Assembly (NCBI GenBank): GCA_900319795.1
Contig: ONPU01000002.1
Span: 119,681 to 183,680, forward strand
Source: an uncultured Eubacteriales bacterium
GTDB taxonomy: Bacteria; Bacillota; Clostridia; Lachnospirales; Lachnospiraceae
DNA length: 64,000 bases
Direction: 5' to 3'
Part shown: one piece after another, positions 50,681 through 59,812 of the stretch
Layout: every line of letters starts with the position of its first letter
Position numbering within the stretch: position 1 is the stretch's first letter
Translations under genes and position numbers: made by a program
Notes under the pieces: model-generated
The model's database searches: none
The model's input: the letters and a program-made list of their open reading frames with translations, nothing else
What the model was told of the DNA's origin: nothing

Positions 50681-51811
50681 ATGATTTATTTTAATCAGGC
50701 ACCATTTACGGGAAGAGAAATTGACTACATGAAGGACGCCGCCTGCGGCCGCAAGATCTGCGGGGACGGCAAGTATACCAAGAAATGCCATGCCTTCCTG
50801 AATGAATTTTTCGGCATTCCGGCATCCTATCTCACCACTTCATGCACGGCGGCTCTGGAAATGTCCGCCCTCCTTTGCGACCTGGAACCCGGTGACGAGG
50901 TCATCCTTCCGTCCTTTACGTTCTGCTCTACGGCGGACGCATTTGTGCAGAGGAAAGCAACGCTGGTGTTCTCGGATATCCGGCCGGATACGATGAATAT
51001 CGACGAAAAGAAGATCGAGGACGCCATTACACCAAAGACGAAGGCGATCGCGGTCGTGCACTACGCCGGCGTCGCCTGCGAGATGGATACCATCCTCGAC
51101 ATCGCGAAGCGGCACAACCTGATGGTCGTGGAGGACGCCGCCCAGGCGATCGGCTCTACCTATAAAGGCCGCAAGCTCGGGACCATCGGCGACTTCGGCT
51201 GCCTCAGTTTCCACGAAACCAAAAACTATTCGATGGGGGAAGGCGGCGCGCTTCTACTTCCGTCGCTTAAATACCGTGACCGGGCAGAGATCTTAAGGGA
51301 AAAGGGAACGGACCGCAGCCGCTTCTTCAGAGGCCAGGTTGACAAATACACCTGGCAGGACTACGGCTCTTCCTACCTTCCGAGTGATCTCAACGCGGCC
51401 TATCTCTGGGCGCAGCTTGAGCAGTTCGACCTGATCATGGACGACCGCATGAAGACCTGGAATACCTATGACGAAGGGTTGAAGGATCTTGCGGACCGCG
51501 GCCTCATCGAGACGCCGTTCATTCCGGAAGGCTGCACGCATAACGCGCATATGTACTATATCAAGCTGAAGGACCTGGAAGAAAGAAGCCGTATGATCGA
51601 GCATCTGAAGGCAAACGGCGTTATGGCGGTCTTCCACTATATTCCGCTGCACAGTTCTCCGGCCGGGATGAAATTCGGACGCTTCCACGGCGAAGACGAA
51701 TTTACGACCCGCGAGAGTGAGCGTCTGGTCCGCCTGCCGCTTTATTTCGGTCTTACCGACGAGGAACGCGAGCAGGTCGTCAAGGCCGTGCGTGGTTTCT
51801 TCGGCTGCTGA
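50681..51811 (+). CDS. wecE: dTDP-4-amino-4,6-dideoxygalactose transaminase
   Basis: PLP aminotransferase (376 residues) converting dTDP-4-keto-6-deoxyglucose to dTDP-4-amino-4,6-dideoxygalactose, precursor of Fuc4N-type sugars. The match to WecE/RffA is close along the whole length: 'AACGRKICGDGKYTKKC', 'YLTTSCTAALEMSALLCD', 'PSFTFCSTADAFV', 'VHYAGVACEMDTILDIAK' and 'SFHETKNYSMGEGGALL' (Schiff-base Lys). The substrate is supplied by RfbB of this window. AGAGG precedes the ATG. A Fuc4N-like side group on the polymer is therefore plausible. The acyltransferase for Fuc4NAc (WecD) is not seen. Confidence 0.93.
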   Translation: MIYFNQAPFTGREIDYMKDAACGRKICGDGKYTKKCHAFLNEFFGIPASYLTTSCTAALEMSALLCDLEPGDEVILPSFTFCSTADAFVQRKATLVFSDIRPDTMNIDEKKIEDAITPKTKAIAVVHYAGVACEMDTILDIAKRHNLMVVEDAAQAIGSTYKGRKLGTIGDFGCLSFHETKNYSMGEGGALLLPSLKYRDRAEILREKGTDRSRFFRGQVDKYTWQDYGSSYLPSDLNAAYLWAQLEQFDLIMDDRMKTWNTYDEGLKDLADRGLIETPFIPEGCTHNAHMYYIKLKDLEERSRMIEHLKANGVMAVFHYIPLHSSPAGMKFGRFHGEDEFTTRESERLVRLPLYFGLTDEEREQVVKAVRGFFGC

Positions 51812-51852
51812 GCACCATCATTTCCAAAAAAGATTTTTAAAAAGGGGTTTCT

Positions 51853-52779
51853 ATGATCTGCAATACCATACTGGATGCGCTTGGCCACACACCGATCATC
51901 CGCCTGAACCATATGACAAAACCGGGAGACGCGGAAGTTCTGGTCAAATTCGAAGGCCTCAATGTCGGCGGATCCATCAAGACCCGTACCGCCTACAATA
52001 TGATCTGTGAGGCGGAAAAATGCGGAAAGATCAAGGAAGATACGATTATCGTGGAGCCGACCAGCGGCAATCAGGGAATCGGTCTCGCGCTGGTGGGCGC
52101 TGTCCGCGGTTATAAGGTCCGCATCATCATGCCGGACTCCGTCAGCGAAGAGCGTAAAAAGCTCATGGAGCATTACGGCGCGGAAGTCATTCTCATTCAC
52201 GATGAAAATGATATCGGCAAATGCATCGCCGAATGTCTGGAACTGGCCCTGAAGATGGAACGCGAAGACCCGCGCGTCTTCGTGCCGCAGCAGTTCGCGA
52301 ATCCGGCCAACACCCAGACGCACCGGAACCATACCGCCCTTGAGATCATGGAGCAGGTCGCGAAGCCGATCCACGGCTTCTGCTCCGGCATCGGCACCGG
52401 CGGCACGATCACCGGCATCGGAGAGACTTTGAAGAATCAGTTCCCGGATATCTGGATCTGGGCTGTCGAGCCCGAAAATGCGGCCATTCTTTCCGGCGGC
52501 AATATCGGCACACATGAGCAGATGGGCATCGGCGACGGCATCATCCCTCCGATTCTCAATCAGCAGATCTACCAGCGCATTTATATCGTGTCCGACGAGG
52601 AGGCCATCCGGACCGCGAAGGACCTGGCGAGACTGGAGGGCATCATGTGCGGCATTTCCAGCGGCACAAATGTCGCTGCCGCGCTTCGCATGGCACGTAC
52701 TTTAGGAGAAGGAAAGACAGTCGTGACGGTTCTGCCGGATACGGCGGAGCGCTACTTCTCCACTACACTGTTTCAATAA
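51853..52779 (+). CDS. cysK: Cysteine synthase family PLP enzyme
   Basis: Beta-replacement PLP enzyme, 308 residues. 'NVGGSIKTRTAYNMI' contains the Schiff-base Lys, but the usual NPxGSxKDR reads GGSIKTR. 'EPTSGNQGIGLALVG' is the phosphate/substrate loop and 'GIGTGGTITGIGETLK' the PLP phosphate loop. The length and motifs place it in the CysK group. The altered residues after the Lys could mean a different acceptor or donor, for example diaminopropionate-type chemistry, so cysteine synthesis is the default rather than proven. It lies 41 bases after wecE and is followed by a strong terminator. Confidence 0.85.
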   Translation: MICNTILDALGHTPIIRLNHMTKPGDAEVLVKFEGLNVGGSIKTRTAYNMICEAEKCGKIKEDTIIVEPTSGNQGIGLALVGAVRGYKVRIIMPDSVSEERKKLMEHYGAEVILIHDENDIGKCIAECLELALKMEREDPRVFVPQQFANPANTQTHRNHTALEIMEQVAKPIHGFCSGIGTGGTITGIGETLKNQFPDIWIWAVEPENAAILSGGNIGTHEQMGIGDGIIPPILNQQIYQRIYIVSDEEAIRTAKDLARLEGIMCGISSGTNVAAALRMARTLGEGKTVVTVLPDTAERYFSTTLFQ

Positions 52780-52812
52780 AAAACCGCACCAGATGTCTGG
52801 TGCGGTTTTTTA
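52778..52812. terminator. Bidirectional terminator between cysK and the GtrB-like gene
   Basis: An 11-bp perfect stem (52783-52793 with 52796-52806) is flanked by a run of A and a run of T, so it works on both strands for the two converging operons. A second weaker hairpin (TGCACCA/TGGTGCA, 52814-52844) follows. Confidence 0.88.
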
Positions 52813-52847
52813 TGTGCACCACAGGTGCCTGACCCCTCTGGTGCAGT

Positions 52848-53792
52848 TCAGTCCAGAATGTCCTCGATGATGTAGCGCGGACGGTCTTTCACTTCCAGAT
52901 AGATCTTGCCGATATACTCGCCCACCACTCCGATGGCCAGGAGGATCAGGCCTCCGATGGCCCACACGGATGTGATCAGGGAGCTCCAGCCCTGTACGGT
53001 GAGTCCGCGGAATTTCTGTACGACTCCCCATATGAGGAACAGGAGGCTGATCAGGAAGATCATGACGCCCAGATAGGTGATCATGCGGATCGGAACGATG
53101 CTGAAAGAAGTGATTCCCTCAAAGGAGAACGCCAGCATCTTGCGGAGCGGATACTTGCTCTCTCCCGCCGCTCTGGACGCGCGCTTATAAGTGACGGTTC
53201 CCTGTTTGAATCCGAGCAGCGGAACCATGCCGCGAAGGAACAGGTTTACCTCCCTGAATTCCGAAAGGGCTTCGAGGGCCCGTTTGCTCATCAGGCGGAA
53301 ATCCGCGCTGTTCTCCTTGACTTCTGTTCCGAGAAACGTCATCAGGCGGTAGAAGCATTCCGCGCTTTTTCTTTTGAAAAATGTATCTTCCTTCCGGTCG
53401 TCCCTGACTCCGTATACGATGTCGCAGCCATTTTCATAGCATTCGATCATCCCGTTGATCGCGTTCGGATCGTCCTGCAGATCCGCGTCCATGGAAATGC
53501 TGATGTCCGCGTGGTCCTTCGCGTACATCAGGCCCGCCAGAAGGGCATTCTGATGTCCGCGGTTGCGGCTCAGGTTGAGGCCGCTGAACGCTCTGTTCTT
53601 CTCATGAAGTCCCTTTATGATGTCCCATGTGGCATCCTTGCTCCCGTCATTGACAAAGAGAATTCTGCTTTCGGGGGAGATCTTGCCCAGGCGGATCAGT
53701 TCCTCCCTTTTGTTCAGGAGGACTTCCGAAGTAATGGGCAGCATCTCCTCTTCGTTGTAACAGGGGATGACCAGATATAAAATCGCACTCAT
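52848..53792 (-). CDS. Polyprenyl-phosphate glycosyltransferase, GtrB-like
   Basis: A 314-residue GT2 loading a sugar on undecaprenyl phosphate. 'LYLVIPCYNEEEMLPIT' is the start, 'SISMDADLQDDPNAI' the metal site, and two membrane segments lie at about 235-295. The start at ATG 53792 forms TGATG with the stop of the upstream gene; GAGG lies eight bases before it. The GTG just upstream is an alternative. It is the last gene of the eight-gene right-hand operon. With the adjacent polytopic protein it forms a GtrB-GtrC type pair. Confidence 0.9.
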   Translation of the reverse strand: MSAILYLVIPCYNEEEMLPITSEVLLNKREELIRLGKISPESRILFVNDGSKDATWDIIKGLHEKNRAFSGLNLSRNRGHQNALLAGLMYAKDHADISISMDADLQDDPNAINGMIECYENGCDIVYGVRDDRKEDTFFKRKSAECFYRLMTFLGTEVKENSADFRLMSKRALEALSEFREVNLFLRGMVPLLGFKQGTVTYKRASRAAGESKYPLRKMLAFSFEGITSFSIVPIRMITYLGVMIFLISLLFLIWGVVQKFRGLTVQGWSSLITSVWAIGGLILLAIGVVGEYIGKIYLEVKDRPRYIIEDILD

Positions 53793-55483
53793 CACATAAA
53801 CCTCACTATGCCGACGCCGCTTTGTTCAAATAAGATCTCCGCTTCCTTACGGACTTTCCTGCCGCACTGTTCACCGAGGAACTTCGCCACTCCCCTGGAA
53901 TCCAGTGTCACGAACCGGACATTTTCTTCGCGGACGAGAGCCGTCAGAAGATGATCCGGGTCATCAATATAGCTTCCGGCCTGATTGTAGAAGCGCGGGG
54001 AATAGCTGTCCCAGCTGCCGCTGCGGATGATATTTTTAAAATCGTCCGTCCGTTTCAGCTGCTGTACCGGAAGATCATAGTAATAGATGTTGCTCAGAAT
54101 TCCGGCGTCCATGATATAGAGCGTCTCCGGATGGCTTCTCAGTTCCTCCCGGATCTGAGAAGCGTCCGGAAGAGCCAAATTCCGGAAGGAAAGATAATTG
54201 GTATTCCGATAATCCCGCACGTAGGATACTCCGAAGATCAGAATCAGGATTCCCAGAACCGTCCCTGCCGCACACTTCGGAACCGTAAAGAGCTTTTTCT
54301 TTGCCTCCGCGTTCAAGGGAGCTTCGCATAAGAGAAGCGAAAATACCGTTCCCAGAGCCATGGGCATACCCACGCGATGGACGAAACGCATTTTGACAAA
54401 TGCCAGCATCACAAGAAGCGCGGCGTAAATCAAAAGAATCAGGATCCCTGAAAGCTTATGCGGATCCCGCGACCGGATCAGAAGAAACAGCCACACGATC
54501 AGCGGAATCAGAACCAGCATGATATTGTATTTCGTGGCGACACGCTTTACATAGGAAAGCCTCATCGCATTTGTCACGTACTCGTGGGTCCTTACTGCCA
54601 GTTTTTCCAGGGTCTCCGTAGAGAAAACGGCCTTCTCACAGAATTTCCAGCCTTCCAGCATGTCATAGTCCGTTTTCGTAAGGCCCAGCTCCGTCAGGAT
54701 TCCCTCCATGTAGTCATAAGGAGGCATGATGTAATCGACGACGTCCGTACGCGCCTCATTGTACCTCGTAAACTCGCGCCACTCATCCGAACTGTAATCG
54801 ATATGGTTCCATACGGCGGAAATACCGACCACAAGGAGAAATGTAAGGCACGGAATGCAGGCTTTTCGAATAGCCGCTGTCAGGGTTTTGACTGAAAAGA
54901 CATTTTTCAACACAGCAGGTTCATCTGCCATCCTCCCTGTCAAAACCGCGTCCAGCATCACCGGGCAGGCCAGCGCCGTCCCGACGAAAAAGGAATCCTT
55001 TCTCAGGTTGAACGACAGACCGAACAGAACGGCGGCTAAAAGGATCCAGGGCCATTTCCGTTCCTTCTCTTTCAGATCCATGCTCATGGCGGCTCCTGCC
55101 GCGACTGCCGTGAGGATGGCTACCACCGTATAGGTGAAAAAGAACGGCACGATGAACAGTTCCGGCAGAAGCGGAATGAACGCGAACATAAGGGATCCGC
55201 TTCTTTTGTAAATGACGTACATCACCACGGCAAATGAAACCGCGATCATGACGGCCAGAAGCACCATATACCAGTTGACGTCCGGCATGACGCCGTACAG
55301 CATTTTCAAAAATCTGCCGAGCGGCGACTCGATGTAGATCAGATGATCGCTGTGTTCCGTTCCGTAGGAACCGTTGGCAATATAATTCAGCAGATAGTCA
55401 TCCGCCACCATAAAGTAGACCGGCCGCAAATTAAGCGGAACGGCCACCGCGAGGGCGGACAAAACGAAAAACAGAACTCCCAT
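53792..55483 (-). CDS. Polytopic membrane protein, GtrC/GT-C-like
   Basis: A 563-residue membrane protein with about ten segments. An early outer loop holds 'FMVADDYLLNYIANGSYG', whose Asp-Asp is placed like the catalytic acid of GT-C enzymes. A C-terminal soluble part (about 440-563) has 'LYIMDAGILSNIYYYDLPVQ'. No exact family recognised. Position between two GtrB-like genes suggests that it transfers a lipid-linked sugar to the exported polymer, as GtrC does for O-antigen. It overlaps the next gene by one or a few bases. Confidence 0.72.
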   Translation of the reverse strand: MGVLFFVLSALAVAVPLNLRPVYFMVADDYLLNYIANGSYGTEHSDHLIYIESPLGRFLKMLYGVMPDVNWYMVLLAVMIAVSFAVVMYVIYKRSGSLMFAFIPLLPELFIVPFFFTYTVVAILTAVAAGAAMSMDLKEKERKWPWILLAAVLFGLSFNLRKDSFFVGTALACPVMLDAVLTGRMADEPAVLKNVFSVKTLTAAIRKACIPCLTFLLVVGISAVWNHIDYSSDEWREFTRYNEARTDVVDYIMPPYDYMEGILTELGLTKTDYDMLEGWKFCEKAVFSTETLEKLAVRTHEYVTNAMRLSYVKRVATKYNIMLVLIPLIVWLFLLIRSRDPHKLSGILILLIYAALLVMLAFVKMRFVHRVGMPMALGTVFSLLLCEAPLNAEAKKKLFTVPKCAAGTVLGILILIFGVSYVRDYRNTNYLSFRNLALPDASQIREELRSHPETLYIMDAGILSNIYYYDLPVQQLKRTDDFKNIIRSGSWDSYSPRFYNQAGSYIDDPDHLLTALVREENVRFVTLDSRGVAKFLGEQCGRKVRKEAEILFEQSGVGIVRFM

Positions 55484-55511
55484 CGTATCGGAAACCTCTA
55501 AAAAGCCTGCC

Positions 55512-56477
55512 TCATTCGACCAGAGGCGTATTGTCCTCGAAATTCAGACGTTCCTCCTCCACAACCAGAGGCCGGTTCAGAACGCGCTGATTGATCGAGA
55601 GAATGTACTCTCCCATCAATCCGATAAAGAACAGCTCAACCCCTCCGAGGAAGAACACGCCGATCACAAGCGGCGCGATGCCCGTGCGGAACCAGTCCCA
55701 GCGGACCAGCTTCATGACAAAGTAGAAAATCGCGATCAGAAAACTCAGGAAACCGATTCCGAATCCCACGAACGTCGCGAAGCGGAGCATGACCTTGGAG
55801 TAGGAAGTGATGCCGACCATCGCGATGTCGTAAAGGCTGTAGAAATTGTTCTTGCTCTTTCCCGCCTTCCTCTGCGGACGGTCGTAGAGGACCGTCTTGT
55901 AATCAAATCCGAGCTCGGCGATCATGCCTCGAAGATACGGCACCGGATCGTGAATTCCGCGCACCACGTCGACAAATGCCTTGTCATACAGCCCGAAACC
56001 CGTGAAATTCTCGATGTGCCCGATATCCGTAATCTTCCTCAGGATCTTGTAATACTGCCTTCTCGCGAATCCGATGAGCGGGCCGTCTTCCGTCTTTCTC
56101 TTAATCCCGATCACGATGCGGTTGCCGGCTTCCCACTCGCGCACAAGCTCCGGAATCATCTGCGGCGGATCCTGAAAATCCGCGTTGAGCCTTACGACAC
56201 AGTCGCCGTAGGCCTGCTTGAGCCCGTGCACCGGGCTTCTCAGCTGTCCGAAATTTCTCGCGTTGAAAATGGCTTTTACATGCCGGTCCGCTTCACACTG
56301 CTTCCGAAGGAGAACACGTGTATTGTCCTTCGAATGATTGTCAATATAGATAATCTCATAGTCGTATTCCGGCAGCTGTTCACGAAAAATCTTCGTCAGG
56401 GTCTCCGTCATCGGCCCTACGTTCGCCTCTTCGTTATAAGTCGGAATGACAACCGAAATCAGTTTTTTCTTTTCCAT
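55512..56477 (-). CDS. Polyprenyl-phosphate glycosyltransferase, GtrB-like
   Basis: A 321-residue GT2 with C-terminal membrane segments. 'ISVVIPTYNEEANVGPMTE', 'VRLNADFQDPPQMIPELV' (metal site) and 'YLRGMIAELGFDYKTV' (the loop before the membrane part) define the group. GGAG lies eight bases before the ATG. It is the third such enzyme in the window, so at least three different lipid-linked donors, or one donor in three strain-specific copies, could be made. Confidence 0.9.
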   Translation of the reverse strand: MEKKKLISVVIPTYNEEANVGPMTETLTKIFREQLPEYDYEIIYIDNHSKDNTRVLLRKQCEADRHVKAIFNARNFGQLRSPVHGLKQAYGDCVVRLNADFQDPPQMIPELVREWEAGNRIVIGIKRKTEDGPLIGFARRQYYKILRKITDIGHIENFTGFGLYDKAFVDVVRGIHDPVPYLRGMIAELGFDYKTVLYDRPQRKAGKSKNNFYSLYDIAMVGITSYSKVMLRFATFVGFGIGFLSFLIAIFYFVMKLVRWDWFRTGIAPLVIGVFFLGGVELFFIGLMGEYILSINQRVLNRPLVVEEERLNFEDNTPLVE

Positions 56478-56525
56478 AATATTTGCTCCACACGTGACTT
56501 ACGGTTCCCGAAGGCCCCTTCAACG

Positions 56526-58370
56526 TCAAAGTGCCGCTTCCCCTTCCGTCAGCGGAATTTCCAGGTTTTCCCGCAGCTCTTCTCTGGAAAGGAACGGTGC
56601 CATGTCTTCCAAGGGCGATGATACCATACTTCCGTCCGAAAGTCTTCTCGAAGCGCTCTTCGGCTCGGTATTCTGCAAAGGAGTGACCTGCACCTCCACA
56701 AACGCCGGAAGCGGCAGGGACATCGATTTGTCCAGCACTTCCTCCAGTTCCGGATTGGAGGTCACCCGCGCGAAGGAAAAGCCGAACAGGTCCGCAAGCT
56801 TTTCCATATCCGGGAATCCGAGGTCTCCGCTCTCCTCGCCGATACCGATGAGCGGCTCGCCGAAATAGGCCCTCTGCGTCTGGCGGATCGAATGATAGCC
56901 GCCGTTCATAATGACAAAGACCCTGACCGGGAGGCGGTTTGTGGCAATGGTCTGCATTTCCTGCAGATTCATCATCAGGCTTCCCTCTCCCGTAACCAGA
57001 TTGATCTCTTTCCCCTCGTTCGCTCTGGCCGCGCCGATCGCCGCCGGCAGGCAGTAACCCATGGAAGCCGTCGCCGAATTGTTGTAATAGCGCTGGTCCT
57101 TCCGGATCCGGAGGCTCTGCGCCGCTGCCATGCGGGCCGTCCCCGCGCTCGTCACGATGACATCGCCCTCATGTAGCGTATCCGACAGCCTGTCATAAAA
57201 TGCGTAGATATTGGACCGGCCGTCCTTCTGCGGGGCAAGCTGCGCCGCCGTGGTGCCGGGAAATTTCATTTTCCGCTCGACAGAACGCGTAAGCCAGCCG
57301 CCTGCTTTTCGGCACCAAGGATGCTCCGCGGAGGCGCCGTGTCCGGCCAGATAGTCATTCATTTTGCAAATGAGTTCCTTCGCGTCCCCGATGACAGGCA
57401 GGTCGCAGCGGACATTCGCTTTCCGGAGTTCATTTTCATCGAGTTCATTCATGATGGTAAATGCTTCCCTCGCCCAGTCCTTATAATTAAAGCCGGTCTG
57501 AAGGAAGCTCATGCGGCTTCCGATCGAAAGGAAGACATCGCTTCCGGCCATCGCAAGATTGCCCGAACGCGTTCCGGTCATTCCTGTCCGGCCGGCGTAA
57601 TACGGGAAATCCTCCTCGACAAGATCGAGGCTCGACATGCCTGTAAGCACCGGAATTCCGAGCAGTTCCGCCAGCGTCCTGAAATCCGAAGCGGCGTCTG
57701 CCGCTCTCACGCCCGCTCCTCCGAAGAGGACGGGACGTTCCGCGTCGCGCAGGCGGGTGACGATCTCTTCGACCACGCTGTCCGGAATCTCCGGCACTTC
57801 CTCCCTGTAGGACATATCCCCGGAATCCACCTGAATCGAAGGGTCATACTCCGCGGCCTGAACGTCCAGCGGGATATCGAGCCACACCGGGCCCTTTCTT
57901 CCGTGATTCATGAGATACAGGGCCTTTTCAAGCGCGTAACGCACTTCTTCCCTGCGTTCGATCATCACGGCATATTTGCACATCGGGGCGGCCGACTTCG
58001 TGATGTCGAATTCCTGGATTCCGCTGGTCCTAAGCGGCAGTCCGCTGCCGCGTACCGTAGTCGCGAAGCGGGCCTGTCCGGACAGGACGAGCATCGGAAT
58101 GGACTCCATCCAGCCGCACAAGACCCCGGTAAGGGCATTCGAAGCCCCGGGGCCGGTCGTCACCAGAGTGACCGCCGGGCGCATTTCTTTTCTGGCATAG
58201 CACTCCGCGGCCATCGCCGCCGCCTGTTCGTGATGATGATAGGTGCAGCGAAAATTCGGGCTGTGTCCGAAGGAATCATCCAGGTACATCGCGCCGCCGC
58301 CGCAGACCATGAACACTTCCCGGATGCCTTCTTCAGCGCAGCGCTGTACGATATAATCCGTAACTCTCAT
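56526..58370 (-). CDS. Thiamine diphosphate-dependent enzyme, acetolactate synthase-like
   Basis: A 614-residue protein with the three-domain plan of acetohydroxyacid synthase. The N-terminal domain holds the ThDP-activating Glu48 in 'YHHHEQAAAMAAE'. 'GPGASNALTGVLCGWMES' follows, then a central domain ('PVLFGGAGVRAADAAS'). The C-terminal ThDP site reads 'VTGEGSLMMNLQEMQTIA' and 'IMNGGYHSIRQTQRAYF'. The canonical GDG...NN is GEG...NG, still compatible with metal binding. Its place in a glycan operon with RfbH suggests a sugar-modifying enzyme like YerE (adds a two-carbon unit from pyruvate to a 4-keto sugar) rather than branched-chain amino acid synthesis. No small regulatory subunit is present. 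Confidence 0.82.
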   Translation of the reverse strand: MRVTDYIVQRCAEEGIREVFMVCGGGAMYLDDSFGHSPNFRCTYHHHEQAAAMAAECYARKEMRPAVTLVTTGPGASNALTGVLCGWMESIPMLVLSGQARFATTVRGSGLPLRTSGIQEFDITKSAAPMCKYAVMIERREEVRYALEKALYLMNHGRKGPVWLDIPLDVQAAEYDPSIQVDSGDMSYREEVPEIPDSVVEEIVTRLRDAERPVLFGGAGVRAADAASDFRTLAELLGIPVLTGMSSLDLVEEDFPYYAGRTGMTGTRSGNLAMAGSDVFLSIGSRMSFLQTGFNYKDWAREAFTIMNELDENELRKANVRCDLPVIGDAKELICKMNDYLAGHGASAEHPWCRKAGGWLTRSVERKMKFPGTTAAQLAPQKDGRSNIYAFYDRLSDTLHEGDVIVTSAGTARMAAAQSLRIRKDQRYYNNSATASMGYCLPAAIGAARANEGKEINLVTGEGSLMMNLQEMQTIATNRLPVRVFVIMNGGYHSIRQTQRAYFGEPLIGIGEESGDLGFPDMEKLADLFGFSFARVTSNPELEEVLDKSMSLPLPAFVEVQVTPLQNTEPKSASRRLSDGSMVSSPLEDMAPFLSREELRENLEIPLTEGEAAL

Positions 58371-58387
58371 ACTGATTGCTTCTTTCT

Positions 58388-59800
58388 TTAAAGATATTCC
58401 GGCACCTGCTGTTCGGATACCATCGTCTTTCCGGACGCCTGAATCGGCAGTCCTTCCACATATTCGATCGTCACTTCCGCGTCGTCGCCGAGATAGCGCT
58501 TGTAGGAAGCGATGATGCTCTCCTCGTCGGGATGCGCGCCCATTTCCTTATTGAGCTGCAGAAGATATTCCTTCTTCCCGGTCTGGATGCACTTTCCCTG
58601 ACGGATCTGGCCCTCAAAATTGAGGAGGTTGTTCATGAAGACATGTGTGGACAGCGGTTCTCCCTTTGTATTGCGGATGAGGGACCCTCTTCTGCCCCAG
58701 ATCTCCGTGAACACCTTCCGGACCCGCTCTTTCCCGGGATGTTTCTTCTCGACGATCGCTCTCTTTCTGCTGATCGAAGAAGGAATCGTTCCCTCGTAGA
58801 GGTCCCTGTCCACCATGATTCCGGTGTCCCCGGTGTCATAGCGGATCATCGGAAATGCCTTATTGTAGTAATCCGTCACGACAATGCGTCCCACTTCACC
58901 GGGCGCGGCGGGTTCGTCGGAATCCATTTTCAGAATTTCCACAAAGAAGTTGTAAAGGTCGATCGTGTAGACATCCTCTCCCGGAAGGCTCACCGCGATG
59001 AAGCCATTTTCATTATTGCCATACGAAAGGACGGGTGTAATGCCGAAGATCCGCTCCGCTTTTTCGCGGGTGGACGAAGGCAGAGCCTCTCCCATCGTAA
59101 AGATCATTTCCACAGCCCAGCCGCTGACATCGAGGCTGCTCCGCTCCGCGTAATCGACGAGGGCCGTAATGGCGCTCGAATAGGCTACGAGAACCTGGAT
59201 CCGCTCTTCAAAGATCCGGTCGTAGATCTGACGGATACTCTCGTCTCCCATATTGGAAATATCGATCATCATCAGGTTGTTCGTAAAGGATCTGAAATCG
59301 GAAATGGTATTTTTCCCCTTGATCCAGGCCCGGAATTCTCCGCGCTTCATCCCGAGACGGAATCCGTTCAGCTCCATCACGGACATGAAATTCATATTCA
59401 CGCGCATCTGCTTGTCGTCGTCGGCCAGAACCGTAAATGGCGTGCCGGTCGAGCCGCTCGTGGAAAAGCGGTGAAGGGAATCCCTCTGGTCCCGGAATAC
59501 GTCGCTAAGGATTCCCTCGTAGTTCTCGAGGAAATCTCCTTTTGTCAGAACCGGAAAATCCTCGAGGCGAAGCGTATCGTCGGCTTTCAGAACGCCTTGG
59601 AACCGCTCTCTGTAGAATGGGCAGGTCTCGGCGGCATAGTCCATAATCGCCCCGAGCCTCCTGTTGATATAGGCCGGGGTCACTCCGTCCAGAATTTCCC
59701 TTTTATTCACTTCTTTCAGCTTCTGCTGTTTTCCGCCGTGCAGAAGATCCAGCGTCTGCCATGCTTTTCTTCTTAAGATTTCTCCGCTTTGTTTTTTCAA
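58388..59800 (-). CDS. CapK/PaaK-like adenylate-forming enzyme (470 aa)
   Basis: Member of the phenylacetate-CoA ligase-like group often called CapK in capsule loci. 'HRFSTSGSTGTPFTVL' is the ATP-binding loop, 'VLSYGNNENGFIAV' the adenine/acid-binding segment and 'MIRYDTGDTGIMVD' the ATP-ribose motif. A C-terminal small domain follows ('VTIEYVEGLPIQASGKTM', with the catalytic Lys). The start is TTG (59800) with GAGG ten bases before it, inside the end of the flippase gene. These proteins probably activate a carboxylic acid as an AMP ester for transfer to a sugar; the acid is unknown. A relative of similar layout lies two genes upstream. Confidence 0.85.
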   Translation of the reverse strand: MKKQSGEILRRKAWQTLDLLHGGKQQKLKEVNKREILDGVTPAYINRRLGAIMDYAAETCPFYRERFQGVLKADDTLRLEDFPVLTKGDFLENYEGILSDVFRDQRDSLHRFSTSGSTGTPFTVLADDDKQMRVNMNFMSVMELNGFRLGMKRGEFRAWIKGKNTISDFRSFTNNLMMIDISNMGDESIRQIYDRIFEERIQVLVAYSSAITALVDYAERSSLDVSGWAVEMIFTMGEALPSSTREKAERIFGITPVLSYGNNENGFIAVSLPGEDVYTIDLYNFFVEILKMDSDEPAAPGEVGRIVVTDYYNKAFPMIRYDTGDTGIMVDRDLYEGTIPSSISRKRAIVEKKHPGKERVRKVFTEIWGRRGSLIRNTKGEPLSTHVFMNNLLNFEGQIRQGKCIQTGKKEYLLQLNKEMGAHPDEESIIASYKRYLGDDAEVTIEYVEGLPIQASGKTMVSEQQVPEYL

Positions 59801-59812
59801 GGCCGTTAATCC

